Source: Dryocosmus kuriphilus
Taxonomy: Eukaryota > Arthropoda > Insecta > Hymenoptera > Cynipidae
Direction: 5' to 3'
NCBI GenBank assembly: GCA_038277395.1
Contig: CM076189.1
Span: forward strand, 76,931,421 to 76,995,420
DNA length: 64,000 bases
Every line of letters begins with the position of its first letter. Position 1 is the stretch's first letter. Position numbers and translations under genes: made by a program. The notes below the pieces were generated by a model. That model searched no databases, was not told the DNA's origin, and saw nothing but the letters and a program-made list of their open reading frames with translations. Of this stretch, positions 11,985 to 22,455 are shown piece by piece.

Positions 11985-13301
11985 CTAGGTGTGTTCAAAA
12001 AATAAGGTGACTTTTAATTATTACGAAAACATATTTATTTATTGATCAATTATTATGTTGTCTCCTTCAAAGTAACCCCCCTCGGATATAACACACTTAT
12101 GCCAACACCTTTTCCAATCCTCGAAGCAAATCTGATAAGTACTTTTTGGTATAGCCTTGAGTTCATCCAACGATGCATTCTTTATCACTTTAATCGTTGT
12201 AAATCTCTGTACTTTCATGGGTCTTTTCAGATTTGGAACAGGAAAAAGTCGCTGGGGTCCAAATCCAGTGAATATGGTGGCAGAGGCATGATTGTGGTTT
12301 TGTTTTGACCAAAAAGTCACGCACAAGCAACGATGAGTTAGCAGGTGCATTGTCGTGTTGCAAAAGCCATGAATATTTTTTCCAAAATTCTGGACATTTT
12401 TGTCATATTTCTTCTTTCAAGCGGCGCATAACTTCAAGGTAATATTCTTTATTGACCATGCGACCTTATGGTATGAACTCTTGATGTACTACGCCACGGT
12501 AATTGAAGAAAACAGTGAGCAAAGCCTTGATATTTCATCGAACTTAACGTGCTTTTTTCGGTCTTGGCCCTTCCAGAGTCTTCCATTGGGAGGATTGGGC
12601 TTTGCCTTCGACGTCATAACTGAATACACATGATTTGCCTACAGTTATTACCCTTTTGAGTATATCAGGATCATTATTGACGTCATTTAACAGCTCTTGA
12701 GCGATGCTGATTGGACGGTTCTTTCGATCAAAACTAAGCATTTTTGGAATAAATTTCACTGCCATACGTTTCGTGCTCAAAACATCGGAAAAAATTGCAT
12801 AGCACGAGCCAACCGAGATGCCGACGTCTTTAGTAACTTCTATAACAGTGATTCGGCGATTCCCCAACACCATATTCTTCACTTCTTCAACGCTTCCATC
12901 ATTTATTGACGTGCTGGGGCGTCCAGAGCGAGATTTGTTAATCGTACCATCTCGGCCTTCTTGGAAGAGCTTGTACCACTAATAAACATTTTTTTTGTCA
13001 AAGTAGGCTCATGTATGCCACTGTCAACATTTCAAGTGTTTTGGAGCACTTAATTCCATTTTTGACACAAAATTTGATGCAAGTTCTCTGATCCATTTTT
13101 TTCGACAGCAGAAAATCGAAGATCACACCAAACACATCGAACCTTTACGCCTCTCACGAGCAAACTAAAAATTTTATAGACTTGAGACTGTGCATGTATG
13201 TTCGGTACAAGTGTACCAATATGAAATAAAAAAAAATTGACGATCCCGTGTACGCAGCCTGCGAAATTTGAAAAGTAACCTTACTTTTCGAACATACCTC
13301 G
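11985..13301 (-). mobile_element. mariner element with TIRs and TA duplication
   Basis: The left end (CTAGGTGTGTTCAAAAAATA from 11985) and the complement of the right end (CGAGGTATGTTCGAAAAGTA ending at 13301) form inverted repeats of about 28 bases typical of mariner. TA dinucleotides flank both ends (11983-11984 and 13302-13303). The size, about 1.3 kb, is standard. A single minus-strand transposase lies inside. Confidence 0.9.
12039..13096 (-). pseudogene. mariner transposase, decayed
   Basis: Minus-strand frames read in order as a mariner transposase of about 345 residues. The start MDQRTCIKFCVKNG is at 13096; the helix-turn-helix and linker follow (GRDGTINKSRSGRPSTS near 12930), then a long open segment at 12882-12544 with SSQWK, and the second catalytic region HDNAPAN near 12340. 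The GDESW motif that carries the first Asp reads GKSC here. The third-Asp region (SPDLAPSDFF in relatives) is recoverable only by changing frame near 12260. The C terminus ends at 12039. Stops and frameshifts make it nonfunctional. Confidence 0.85.
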
Positions 13302-13303
13302 TA

Positions 13304-14848
13304 CAGCTAGTTTTTCTAAATGCCAACATTCAAATAATTTTTCATATTTTTAACAAAATCCGTAGAAACTCTTAAATATTGTGAAGCCGTTTTTAAATCA
13401 TTTAATTACCTGAATTCTAGAAATCCCTTGAAACCATCTAAAATATCTCAAAATCCTCCAACATTTTTAAATACCCTGAAATCTTTCAAATACCTGGAGG
13501 TTCTACAAAATTCTTTAAATCCCTTGAAATTTTTAAAATCTCTTGAAAATGTTTCTAAGATTTTGCGTTATTTTAAAATATTCAAAAGAATTTCAGAATG
13601 TTTCAAAATTTTGAACGTATTTCAACTATTTTATGCAGAACTTTAAAGAATAAATTACTCGCAGTTCTTTAAATATCCTTGACAATTGTTGAAATCCAAA
13701 GAAATTCATTGAAATAAGTATAAATCATGTGTGTAGTCTATTTAGAATAAAGAAAACTATCAAATGTTCAAATCTCTTGAAATTTTCGGTATTATTGAAA
13801 ATAACTTATGATATTTTTTTAGTTTTTTTTCAGATCACTTGAAATCGCCGAGGTGCCCTAAAATCCCTTAAGATCTTGAAAACAACTCAAAACCTTCAAA
13901 ATCGTTGAAATTCGTAGAATCCCCTTGGAATAATATTTAATTTATTCCTTAACGTTTGCGAAAAATCCATTGAAATTATGAAGATCCCTTTAAACCTTGA
14001 AAAATTCTTGTGAAAAATTTTTTCATCTGGGACTAATAAAAACTAACGGCAAAATAAGTACCGAATGTGGAAATCAACTAAAAAGCAAATTGTTGAAAAC
14101 GAGAATTAGCAATTTATAAAAATTGCGAAATTTAAAAGAACAAGTTTTTAGTTAGCAAAAGATAAAAATTCCGAATTACAATAAAGTCCAATTTTAAGGT
14201 ATCCGAAATTAAAATTTGATGAATTCTTAAAGTTATAAGCCATAAAAGTAAAGAATTATTATTTTTCCATAAATTTTTTTAATCCACGAAATTAAAATTG
14301 TCGAATTATTAAACTTACGAATTGCATAATAAAGATATTGCATGAGAAAATTAATGAATTAGATATTTCCTCTAAATTCCTAAATCCCCGAAATTCAAAA
14401 ATGCTGAAATTTAAATTTCCTTAAATTAAAATTGCTGAAAATAAATATTTAATTACTTAATAATCAATAACAAATATTATTTTGAGACTAATGGAAAATA
14501 ACGAAAAAATAAATACAGACAAAGAATTAACAAGAGGAAAATTATCGACAATACAAAATGAACAAATTATAAAATTTACGAAATCTAAAATAACAGGCTT
14601 TTAGTTTTTAAAATTTTTCATAAAAGGTTTATTATGATTCATACTTAAGTCTAAATTAAACTTCAATATTAAGTTAAAATGTTTTTATTTTCATAGTAGA
14701 TTATTAATAAGATAAGTTAAAATTTATTTTCCATTTATAATCCTTTTCTCATGTTAATTCTTAAATTAATAAGGTTAACTAAATAAGTGTTTAATTATTA
14801 ATTTTTGAATTCAAAGCAGTTTATAAATTTAATTTAAATAAATATATA
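13304..14848. repeat. AT-rich DNA with degenerate CCTTGAAA-type array
   Basis: 13400-14030 contains many imperfect AAATCCCTTGAAA and AAATCTTGAAA words, the complement of those at 1790-2880. 14030-14848 is AT-rich with recurrent AATTCGAAATT-like words. No coding frame or terminal repeat is seen. Confidence 0.6.
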
Positions 14849-14904
14849 TAGGGTGTCTAAAAAGTCCTGGGACGGTTGGATATTTCCTCAGGTAAAATAT
14901 TTTT

Positions 14905-15700
14905 TAAAAAAGTGAATGCCATTCCTGAAGTAGATTTCAATGGGGAATTCAATGGTGACCTTCATTTTGACCTTGAGGTTGATCTTCATGGCTTTTTGAC
15001 GGTCAACTTTGTTTTTTGAACGGAAATCTTCTTTTCTTACATCTGCAATCGATAGAGCGGAAAATACTACGTTCAGGTGCATACCCAAGTCATAGGTCAA
15101 TTGTAACGTTCAAGGTCAGCTAGAGGTTACTTGAAACTAACAAAGTTTTCCAAGAGGTCAGCGCAATTCCTTAAGTAAATTTCAACGAGGAATTCAATGC
15201 TGAGCTTCATTTTGACCTTGAAGTTGACCTCCATGGCTTTTTGAAGGTCAACTTTGTTTTTTTAAATGGAAACCCCCTTTTTTACATCTGCAATCGATAG
15301 AGCGGAAAATTCTACGGCCAGGTACGTACCCAAGTCATAGGTCAATTGTAAAGTTCAAGGTCAGTTAGAGGTTATTAGAAATGAACGATGTTTTCCAAGA
15401 GGTCAGTGCAATTTCTTAAGTAAATTTCAACGAGTAATTCAATGGTGACCTTTATTTTGACCTTGAGGTTGACCCTAATGGCTTTTTGAAGGTCAAATTT
15501 GTTTTTTTAATTGGAAATCCCCTTTTTTTACATCTGCAATCGATAGAGCAAAAAATTCTACATTCAGGTACGTACACAAGTCATAGGTCAATCGTAACGT
15601 TCAAGGTCAGTTAGAGGTTATTTGAAATTAGCAAAGTTTTCCAAGAGTTCAGTGCAATTCTTGAAGTAAATTTCTACTAGAAATTCATTAGTGAGCTCTG
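14905..15700. repeat. Tandem 245-bp units in the left arm of the DD41D element
   Basis: The phrases AGGTCAGTGCAATTCTTAAG, GACCTTGAGGTTGACC, ACATCTGCAATCGATAGAGC and CCCAAGTCATAGGTCAATTG recur at about 14905, 15156, 15400 and 15645. The inverted counterpart in the right arm carries the same phrases reversed. Reiterated subterminal units of this kind could multiply transposase-binding sites; that role is inferred. Confidence 0.85.
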
Positions 15701-15955
15701 TATTGATCTTGGGTACAGCGTTTTGAATATTGTAAAATCATAAGGAAATTTTTCATTAAATGTTCCAGGTGTTCTGGTGAGAGTTCTGTTCCTCCCCAAA
15801 GAGTTATACAGTCCCATACCGTTTTTCGGTACCTAAGTCAATAACTAAAGGCGATACCATAAGTCCTATACCGTTTTTCCATACGAATATTACGAATCGA
15901 AACTAAATTTATGTCTTACGAGTACATACTTACTATCTTTCGCTAAAAGATTATT

Positions 15956-17042
15956 ATGGCGCAAGCTAAACTTTTGGAACGAGAGGGTATCTTTATTAAT
16001 GATGCGTGGTTGGGGAGATCGAGTTCGATCTTATGATCAAGGTCGTTTGCTTTTTAAGCGCAATTTTCGTGATGTAGAAGGTTTAAATCCTGTCTCAAAA
16101 TCAACAGTTGAAAGAACTATGAGGCGCTTTATGAATCATGGATCTATCAAGGACCTTCATAGAAGTGGTCGGCCAAAATCTGCAGGATCTGAAGAGATGC
16201 AGATGCACATAGCCCAAGCATTTGTTGAAAACCCACACCTTAGTTTACGTCTAGCTAGTGATGAGCGTGACGTTGCTCCTAAGAGAGTGCGAAATATTTT
16301 AAAAAGCATTAATTTCCATCGTTACAAAGTTCATCTGGTACAGGAGCTCAATGAAGACGATCCTAATCGTCGGGTTGAATTTTGTGAAATTATGATGAAC
16401 AGAATTGATAGAGATCCTTTTTTCTTGTACAATACAGTATTTTCAGATGAAGCTACTTTCACTTTAAAAGGTGAAGTTAACAGGAAAAATTGTAGATATT
16501 GGTCCGACACAAATCCTGATTGAATGCTGGAGAGTCACACACCATATCCACAAAGGATTAATGTTTGGGCCGGTATCTTGAATGATACATTGATAGGCCC
16601 TTTCTTCATCGATGATAATCTCAATGCCCGTGCATATGAAGAGCTTCTTAGAAACCAAATTGTAACAAGAATAAGGGAGATTACAGGCGATAATTTTCAA
16701 AATATTTGGTTCCAGCAGGACGAAGCAGCGGCTCATTACGGTAGGGAGGTCCGAGCATATTTGGATACTCAGTTCCCTCATAGGTGGATTGGAAGAAGGG
16801 GCGAAATCGATTGGCCTGCTAGATCTCCTGATCTGACGCCTCTAGACTATTTTCTTTGCGGTTATTTAAAGAGCAATGTATACTCAACGCAACCCCAAAG
16901 CTTAGACGAATTGCAGCATCGGATTCTGCAACAGGCTACTTTCATTGATCGGGATATGATTCGTAATGCTGTAACTCATTTTTACAATCGCATAGCTTTT
17001 TGTCAAGAAGCTCAAGGTTTTCAGTTCGAAAATCTGCACTGA
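15956..17042 (+). pseudogene. DD41D-type mariner transposase, near-intact (one frameshift, one nonsense codon)
   Basis: The main open stretch is 15999-16523, then a TGA, then 16524-17042 in the same frame (about 350 residues together). Residues 1-100 contain two helix-turn-helix-like regions followed by LHRSGRPKSAG. Catalytic blocks are VFSDEATF (first Asp), WFQQDEAAAHY (second Asp) and SPDLTPLDYF (third Asp). Exactly 41 residues lie between the second and third Asp, the spacing of the DD41D (rosa/Visitor) group and not the DD34D of classical mariner. The TGA at 16521 stands where relatives have Trp. The likely original ATG at 15956 is out of frame by one base; a run of four T near 15973 is a plausible site of the indel. 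So few lesions imply recent activity or sequencing error. Confidence 0.85.
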
Positions 17043-17600
17043 AGCGTGAGAGGCAAGGGGACACACGCTATTGAAGCACCCCGAAACGTGACAGGTAAGG
17101 GGACTCACGCTAATCAAGCACCCCAAAGGGAACAAAATTTGCTGCGTCCACGTCGTTGTTCCTGGGTAATGCTAAACGTAAACGTAAACTACTTGGAGAA
17201 ACCTTGAAAAAAAACTTGAAGATCATCACCAAGGTCAATACAGAGCTCACCAATGAATTTCTCGTTCAAATTTACTTCAGGAATTGCACTGACCTCTTGG
17301 AAAACTTTGTTAATTTCAAATAACCTCTAACTGACCTTGAACGCTACAATTGTCCTATGACTTGGGTACGTACCTGAACGTAGAATTTTCCGCTCTATCG
17401 ACTGCAGATGTATAACAAGGGGTTTTCTATTTAAAAAACAAAGTTGACCTTCAAAAAGCCATGAAGATCAACTTCAAGGTCAAAATGAAGGTCACCATTG
17501 AATTCCTCGTTGAAATTTACTTCAGGAATGGCCTTCACTTTTTTGAGAAATATTTTACCTGAGGAAATATCCAACCGTCCCGGGACTTTTTAGACATGTA

Positions 17601-18720
17601 TATATATTACTAAATAATGTATTTTTATTAATAAGGTGGTCGGTATTTATTTTTCGGTAATTTTCGTTAGTCCCTGCGTAATATTTATTATTGATTTTTA
17701 GTTACTTAAACATTTATTGTCGGTAATTTTCATTTCTGGAATATTAAATTTCAGCAATTTTAAATTTGGGTAATTTTAAACTCCGTGAATTTAAGAATTT
17801 GGGGGAAACTAATAATTCGCTCACTCCTTGATTTGTTAGCTTTATTGTAAAATTCGTGAATTTAATAATTCTGAAATTATAAAATAGATAATTAAACAAA
17901 TCTATGGGAAATTAGTAATTTTTTAAATTTAAAATTCGTTAATTGGGCTCGTCAATTTAAGAAATCGGCAAAATTTAATTTCCGATGTTTTTAAGTTCGT
18001 TATTTTTATAATTATGGATCTTTATTTTTTGCGGATTAGAGCCTTTTGTTTTAAATTTCGTAAATTTTATAATTCGCTAATTTGTATTGTTGTATTGTTT
18101 TTGTATTGTTCTATAATATCCCATAAATCTTATGAAATTCTTTGAAAATGAATTAAAATCTTAGAAAATGAAAGAAGTTTTTTAATTCTATCTATTATCT
18201 CCAGAGATTACCAGAATTTGTAAAAATCTTCCGAAATTAAATTTAGCTTTTTCCTTAGAAATCGCTAATAATTTGTTGAAATCTGTTAAAATCTCCTGAA
18301 AGCTTTAGATTTCGTTAAATTTGATAGAAATCCTTCAAACTTCTGGAAATCTTTCAAGATCCCTTGGGAATTATATAAGTATTTTTAAATCTCTTGAAAA
18401 CTTTGGAAATCCCTTAAAATTAGTGGAAACGTTTCCAAATCATTTGAAACCCCATGAAGCCTTTATGAAATCTGACATCGTCAAATTTCGTAAAAATTAT
18501 CTGAAGTTCCAGGAATTTCGTTGAAAACCTTGGGCGCGTTAAATCTTTTTTAATCCTATAAAACTATTTAACAATATATCTTTTCGTATGGGTGATGACG
18601 TCGAATGAAATACTGACACCATTAAAGTACTTCATAAAGCACAGCTGCGCTTTATCGCTTTTGTTATTTAGAACATAATCCTTAATATTTAATTACATAT
18701 ATTAATATCATTGGTCAATC
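17601..18720. repeat. AT-rich DNA with degenerate arrays
   Basis: 17600-18070 has many AATTCGTAAATT-like words; 18120-18540 has CCTTGAAA/CTTGAAATC words like those at 13400-14030. Nothing coding was seen. Confidence 0.55.
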
Positions 18721-18724
18721 AATT

Positions 18725-18850
18725 TGTATCGAATCAGAGAATACTTTCTCCGCTTGCTTCAACTGAAGAGGAGTAGAAGGGGCTGGAGGAGCGGAGGAGG
18801 AGGAGTTGGATGAGAAGGTGGAGGAAGATGAGGGTTTAAGCGCCTAAAAG
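18725..18850 (-). repeat. Dispersed repeat, copy 3 (partial, reversed)
   Basis: On the minus strand this reads CT-rich sequence followed by CAGTTGAAGCAAGCGGAGAA and TTCTCTGATTCG, the same order as 1085-1160 and 6975-7080. In the shared frame it predicts PPAPSTPLQLKQAEKVFSDS. The other two copies have a stop where this one has Glu. The proline-rich tract plus QLKQ..K.FSDS appears in all three copies. Confidence 0.6.
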
Positions 18851-18958
18851 TTAGTGGATGACGTTTTCAAGATTAAAAGGCTCGCCGTCTTTTGGAGCTC
18901 CCAGTGTTCATTATAATAAAAGTATTTCCTCAAAAGAATGAATCCTCTATTTCTTCTT

Positions 18959-19438
18959 GCAGATTCTCCTGTCAGGGAATCGACTTCTTCTGCCACGTCT
19001 GTTCCTCGTGAAAGGTCTAGGTCTCCTTCTGCTGTGCTCCCATCATCTTACGGCCTGGTTAGATTTGGATACGCTCGACTTGTTCCTTTTTACAATACTG
19101 ATCGGATATTCGAATTTCGAAGATACTTTTTTCCTGCGGATAAACGAATTAAAGTGCATGTCGGACTCCTCAAATATCGCTGTCTGCCTGAGAAAGAATA
19201 CATTGTATTATCAACAATCAATGGTGAGGTTTTCGCAATAGTGGAAAATATGGAGACTCTAAGAGGAATGTATACTTGCACAGGAAAGAGGATAAAAGTA
19301 CACATGCGGATCGGCACGTATGCATATATGACTTCACAAGAAATCGCAGATGCTCCAGTAAACACCCGCCGCAGAATCAGAAGTTCGTTTAGAGTTATAC
19401 CTGGAACCTACGATTCTCTAGAGCATCTATACCATTAG
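18959..19438 (+). CDS. Orphan exon, about 160 residues, unknown product
   Basis: An open frame runs from 18938 to a stop at 19438. A strong acceptor (TTTCTTCTTGCAG, ending 18958) suggests it may be a terminal exon beginning at 18959 and not an ATG-started gene. The product is basic. Its first 30 residues are Ser/Pro/Arg-rich (VPRERSRSPSAVLPSS). A 100-residue core with regular beta-like patterns follows (VRFGYARLVPFYNT, KRIKVHVGLLKYRCLPEKEY, KRIKVHMRIGTYAYM), in which the phrase KRIKVH appears twice. No signal peptide or membrane segment is seen. I do not recognise the family. It lies 90 bases from the reversed copy 3 of the dispersed repeat, so it may belong to an unclassified mobile element. 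Confidence 0.45.
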   Translation, partial: ADSPVRESTSSATSVPRERSRSPSAVLPSSYGLVRFGYARLVPFYNTDRIFEFRRYFFPADKRIKVHVGLLKYRCLPEKEYIVLSTINGEVFAIVENMETLRGMYTCTGKRIKVHMRIGTYAYMTSQEIADAPVNTRRRIRSSFRVIPGTYDSLEHLYH

Positions 19439-20505
19439 CTTAATTTAAAATGTGAATTAAGTAAAACAACTGTTTATCTAAAATACCATGAATAAGCCAC
19501 TGAAGACAAGAAATTTTATGTGTGAAAATTAATTTCCTTAGCTTTGGATCTTAAAAGACTCAACTTTAAGTTTTGTAAAAGAAGCAAGAATTTATTGATC
19601 TTACTGTTGGGCTGAGATTAAGGAAATTTATAATTTCGTTAAAATTAATGGTCCGAAATATCTTCAATTTTAAAAAAAAATCATATCCACAGTATTCCTT
19701 CTACCATATACTACAGTCGAGTTCATGTAATTTTTAATTTATGAAAATAAGACTTAATATATAATATATGTGTATTAATATGTATATAATTGATCCATTT
19801 AATTCAACGAGATAATAAGAACTATGAAATTCCACTGGATCTCAAAAAATTAAGAATCACATGTGGAAGTTGCCACAGCCCATGTAGAAATGTCGAATTG
19901 GATATAGTAGGGCCCTGGAAAATTTTACCTATTTCTGATCAGGAGCTGATGGAAAAAGTGAAGATGGCCTGACTATTTCCGTAACGCTGTTTTAGCCAGC
20001 CCCTAGCTAGGACCTGTGACCAGCCCCTAAAGAGGGTACACCTTGATTGCCCGACAGTATGAAGGGCCACGTATAAACTATTTCTATTACCTGATTATTG
20101 TTTAATTATCTTTCTATAGCTAAGTAATTAAAAATCGGTACTGGTTGAATATACAACGGAAGATGCTTGATTGATAAAGTTAGAGGAGAGTAGCCAAATA
20201 TGAGACACTAACTCTGTTTGATGTAATTGCCGGAATTCTTTGGATTGAATTTAAATGTAATATAGTTCATTTTAAAAGGAACTTAGTTTGCCAAAAGCTG
20301 CTGAAATGAAAAATTTTATTATTTTTTTTTTTTTGCCGAAGATCCAAAAATGTAGAAAAAAGTGCTTTTTCCATACTAGTCGAACTATGCTCGCTATATG
20401 AGATACCCCACGAAATTGCTAATAGAGCGCAAAAAAAGTATTATTTTTAACGATAAATTTTATTCTATGTCCTCGAAGTATAAATTTACTTTTTTTCAGA
20501 TATAT
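19439..20505. other. Spacer without recognisable gene
   Basis: AT-rich sequence. A 60-codon frame near 19790 has no supporting features. CCAGCCCCTA occurs twice near 19995-20030. The left terminus of the pogo element should lie near 20270-20500, but I could not define it. Confidence 0.45.
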
Positions 20506-21747
20506 TCAGTTTTTGCAGTAGTCACAAACCCATTTATAGTCATTTTTCCCCGCACAGCCAGAGTGTTCCCAGCTGGAGTAGGAGATGCGTTGCACCCAGG
20601 GCTCGTTTCTTGGCTCTTCGTACATTGCTTCGCAGAAATGGCACTCATTGTTCGGATTCGGACGCTTCTGTGACTTGCACTGTGTCTCTTCAGAGTCACT
20701 CAAGTCAGAACTTTCCACGCGTTTGTCTGAAGAAGTAGAGCGTGTGCGACCGCGGCCACGACCACGACCTCATCCACGGCTGGTGGGCGGAGTGCTTGCA
20801 ACCTCATCCACAGAAGATTTCCTTCTCCGGCCGCGTTTTGCTTTTACCATGACATCAGAATATTTATTTCGTTCAGCATCAGCTACTAGTTGCTCGCGAT
20901 AATCCTCAGTGCTGGTGATAGCACTTTTCGTAAGTTTTCGGACTCCTTTGCCATCAGATCGGATGATTCTTGAAACTGGCAAAATTTCTTTTGGCGTAAC
21001 AATCTTAGATGTTCCTTCGAAAGGAGAAAGAGATGGCCTTGGAGGGAATGCAAGCAGGGGCAGTGCACTTTCCGTTTCTTGTAATTCTATTATAGCTGTC
21101 TTAAAATCATCATTTCCTGTATGTACCTCAACTGCGACTGCAACTTCGACTGCAGATTCGACTGCGACTTCGACCATCTCTCCGCCAGCTTCTTGTGCAG
21201 CAGAAAGAATGAATTGTTGAGGAAATTCTGCTCTTAATCTTGATTAATTTCTTCAATGAAGTATGCGTACGTGAAAGTGTTCCTGTTAAAAAGGAATGTC
21301 CCATTTTCGCGAAATCTGTTGATTGCATTCGAGACCTTTTGTACTTTATGTAAGCGTTGCCAAGAAGCTTAGTGTCGTCGAAGATTGCGAGAGGACGAGC
21401 GTGGTTTCGAATGCAAAGAGAATTTCTTTGCTGTAGTACGTTCTCAAAGCCCCCATGAACGTTTTGTTGAGAGGTTGATGTTTGTGACTTGAATGTGACT
21501 GAATTGCCATTATAACTATGTGGCGTTTCATAGCAGGTTCGATTACTTCTACATTCCTAGCGTGGAAATTGCGGCCATGCATTACCACTAGCCGAGGTGA
21601 CTGCAGACGGCTTAAGAGTTTTGATCAGGTGTTTAAACCATTGCATAAACAAGTTAGTCTGAATCCATCAAGACGGGTGAACAGCGCCAATCGCACCGAC
21701 TGGAGCTCCACTCACGAGCTGCGGGTTCACCAACTTGCGAGGAATGA
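20506..21747 (-). pseudogene. pogo/Tigger-type transposase, C-terminal half (decayed)
   Basis: Minus strand, continuing the gene fragment at 24803-25450 across a later insertion. From 21747 downwards it reads IIPRKLVNPQLVSGAPVG, then AVHPS followed by a stop, then LFMQWFKHLIK, then MHGRNFHARNVEVIEPA and HKHQPLNKTFMGALRTYYS. These match the DDE_1 core, but the second Asp (LDNH in relatives) reads MHGRNFH and the third (QPLD) reads QPLN, so the catalytic site is lost. A long charged linker follows (20770-21177), then an Arg/Gly-rich stretch. The C-terminal PHD-like zinc cluster is at 20718-20506 (CHFCEAMYEEPRNEPWVQ, then WVCDYC). Dead copy of a cut-and-paste transposase. Confidence 0.75.
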
Positions 21748-21750
21748 TAA

Positions 21751-22255
21751 CACTGAACAACAAAATATGACCTATGTGGGGTTGGGATGAGACATATCAT
21801 TTCCATGGTAGTTTTCTGTGCTGAATCCAAATCTGACCTCCGTTTTTCTCCATCATGTCAAGTTTTTGAGTGAGTTAAAAATTTTTTCAAAAAATCACAA
21901 ATCGTGTGATAAAAGGGTGAAAAAAATTTTTTCCGCACAAAGCGAGACATGATTTCCATGTACTTTGAACGCAGAATCCACTGTTTTTTTTTGTTTTTTT
22001 TTTCGATATCTCAAATAGTTTTTGAGATAATTTAAAAAAAAAAAAAAAAAAAAACGAAAGAAATGGTTTTACGAAAATCCTTACATTTAAGTGAATACAT
22101 TTTAATTTTTAGTCACTCTGGTGTCATTCTCTTTGTTCATTGATGCAGAAAAAATTGCGAAAAAGTTTACAGTTTCAGCTGTAACGGTTCGAAAGATACA
22201 AGGCAGAGAACTTGTTTGTAATATATCATTGCATTAATATCTTTAATATTTGCTA
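21751..22255. repeat. Left terminal inverted repeat of the CACTG element
   Basis: Pairs with about 24235-24799 reversed. It contains a long T/A homopolymer region (21983-22055) and the phrase GTAACGGTTCGAAAGATACA, both mirrored in the right arm. Confidence 0.85.
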
Positions 22256-22455
22256 TATTCAAAATATGCACAGAGCTTCGTTTGTAAGAAAACCGTTCAT
22301 GGCACATGCGCGTCTCCTCTCCACTTCTCTCCCCTCCATTATCAAACTACTCTTGTTCATATCGCGCTATTAGTGCTCCGCGCTATCCGATCTTCATTTG
22401 ATGCTAGCCCTCTGTGGAGTCACAGCGTATGCTACCATTGTACGTGCTATAGAAC

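Larger units (their letters stand above)
14851..17598 (+). mobile_element. DD41D mariner-family element with long reiterated TIRs
   Basis: The left end begins GGGTGTCTAAAAAGTCCTGG at 14851 after TA. The right end finishes ...CCCGGGACTTTTTAGACATG at 17598 before TA. The first 60 or so bases are near-perfect inverted repeats. The inverted arms then continue far inwards because a unit of about 245 bases is reiterated: about 3.3 copies on the left (14905-15700) and about 1.4 copies on the right (17205-17560, reversed). The plus-strand transposase is at 15956-17042. Total length 2,748 bases is long for the family, mainly because of the reiterated arms. A two-unit repeat of about 57 bases follows the gene at 17043-17135. 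Confidence 0.88.

Noticed and set aside
12039..12350. 103-codon minus-strand frame as a separate gene
   Set aside because: It is the C-terminal part of the decayed mariner transposase, partly in a shifted frame.
19790..19972. 60-codon frame with CGSCHSPC
   Set aside because: Short, no splice or promoter support, no recognised motif beyond a few Cys residues.
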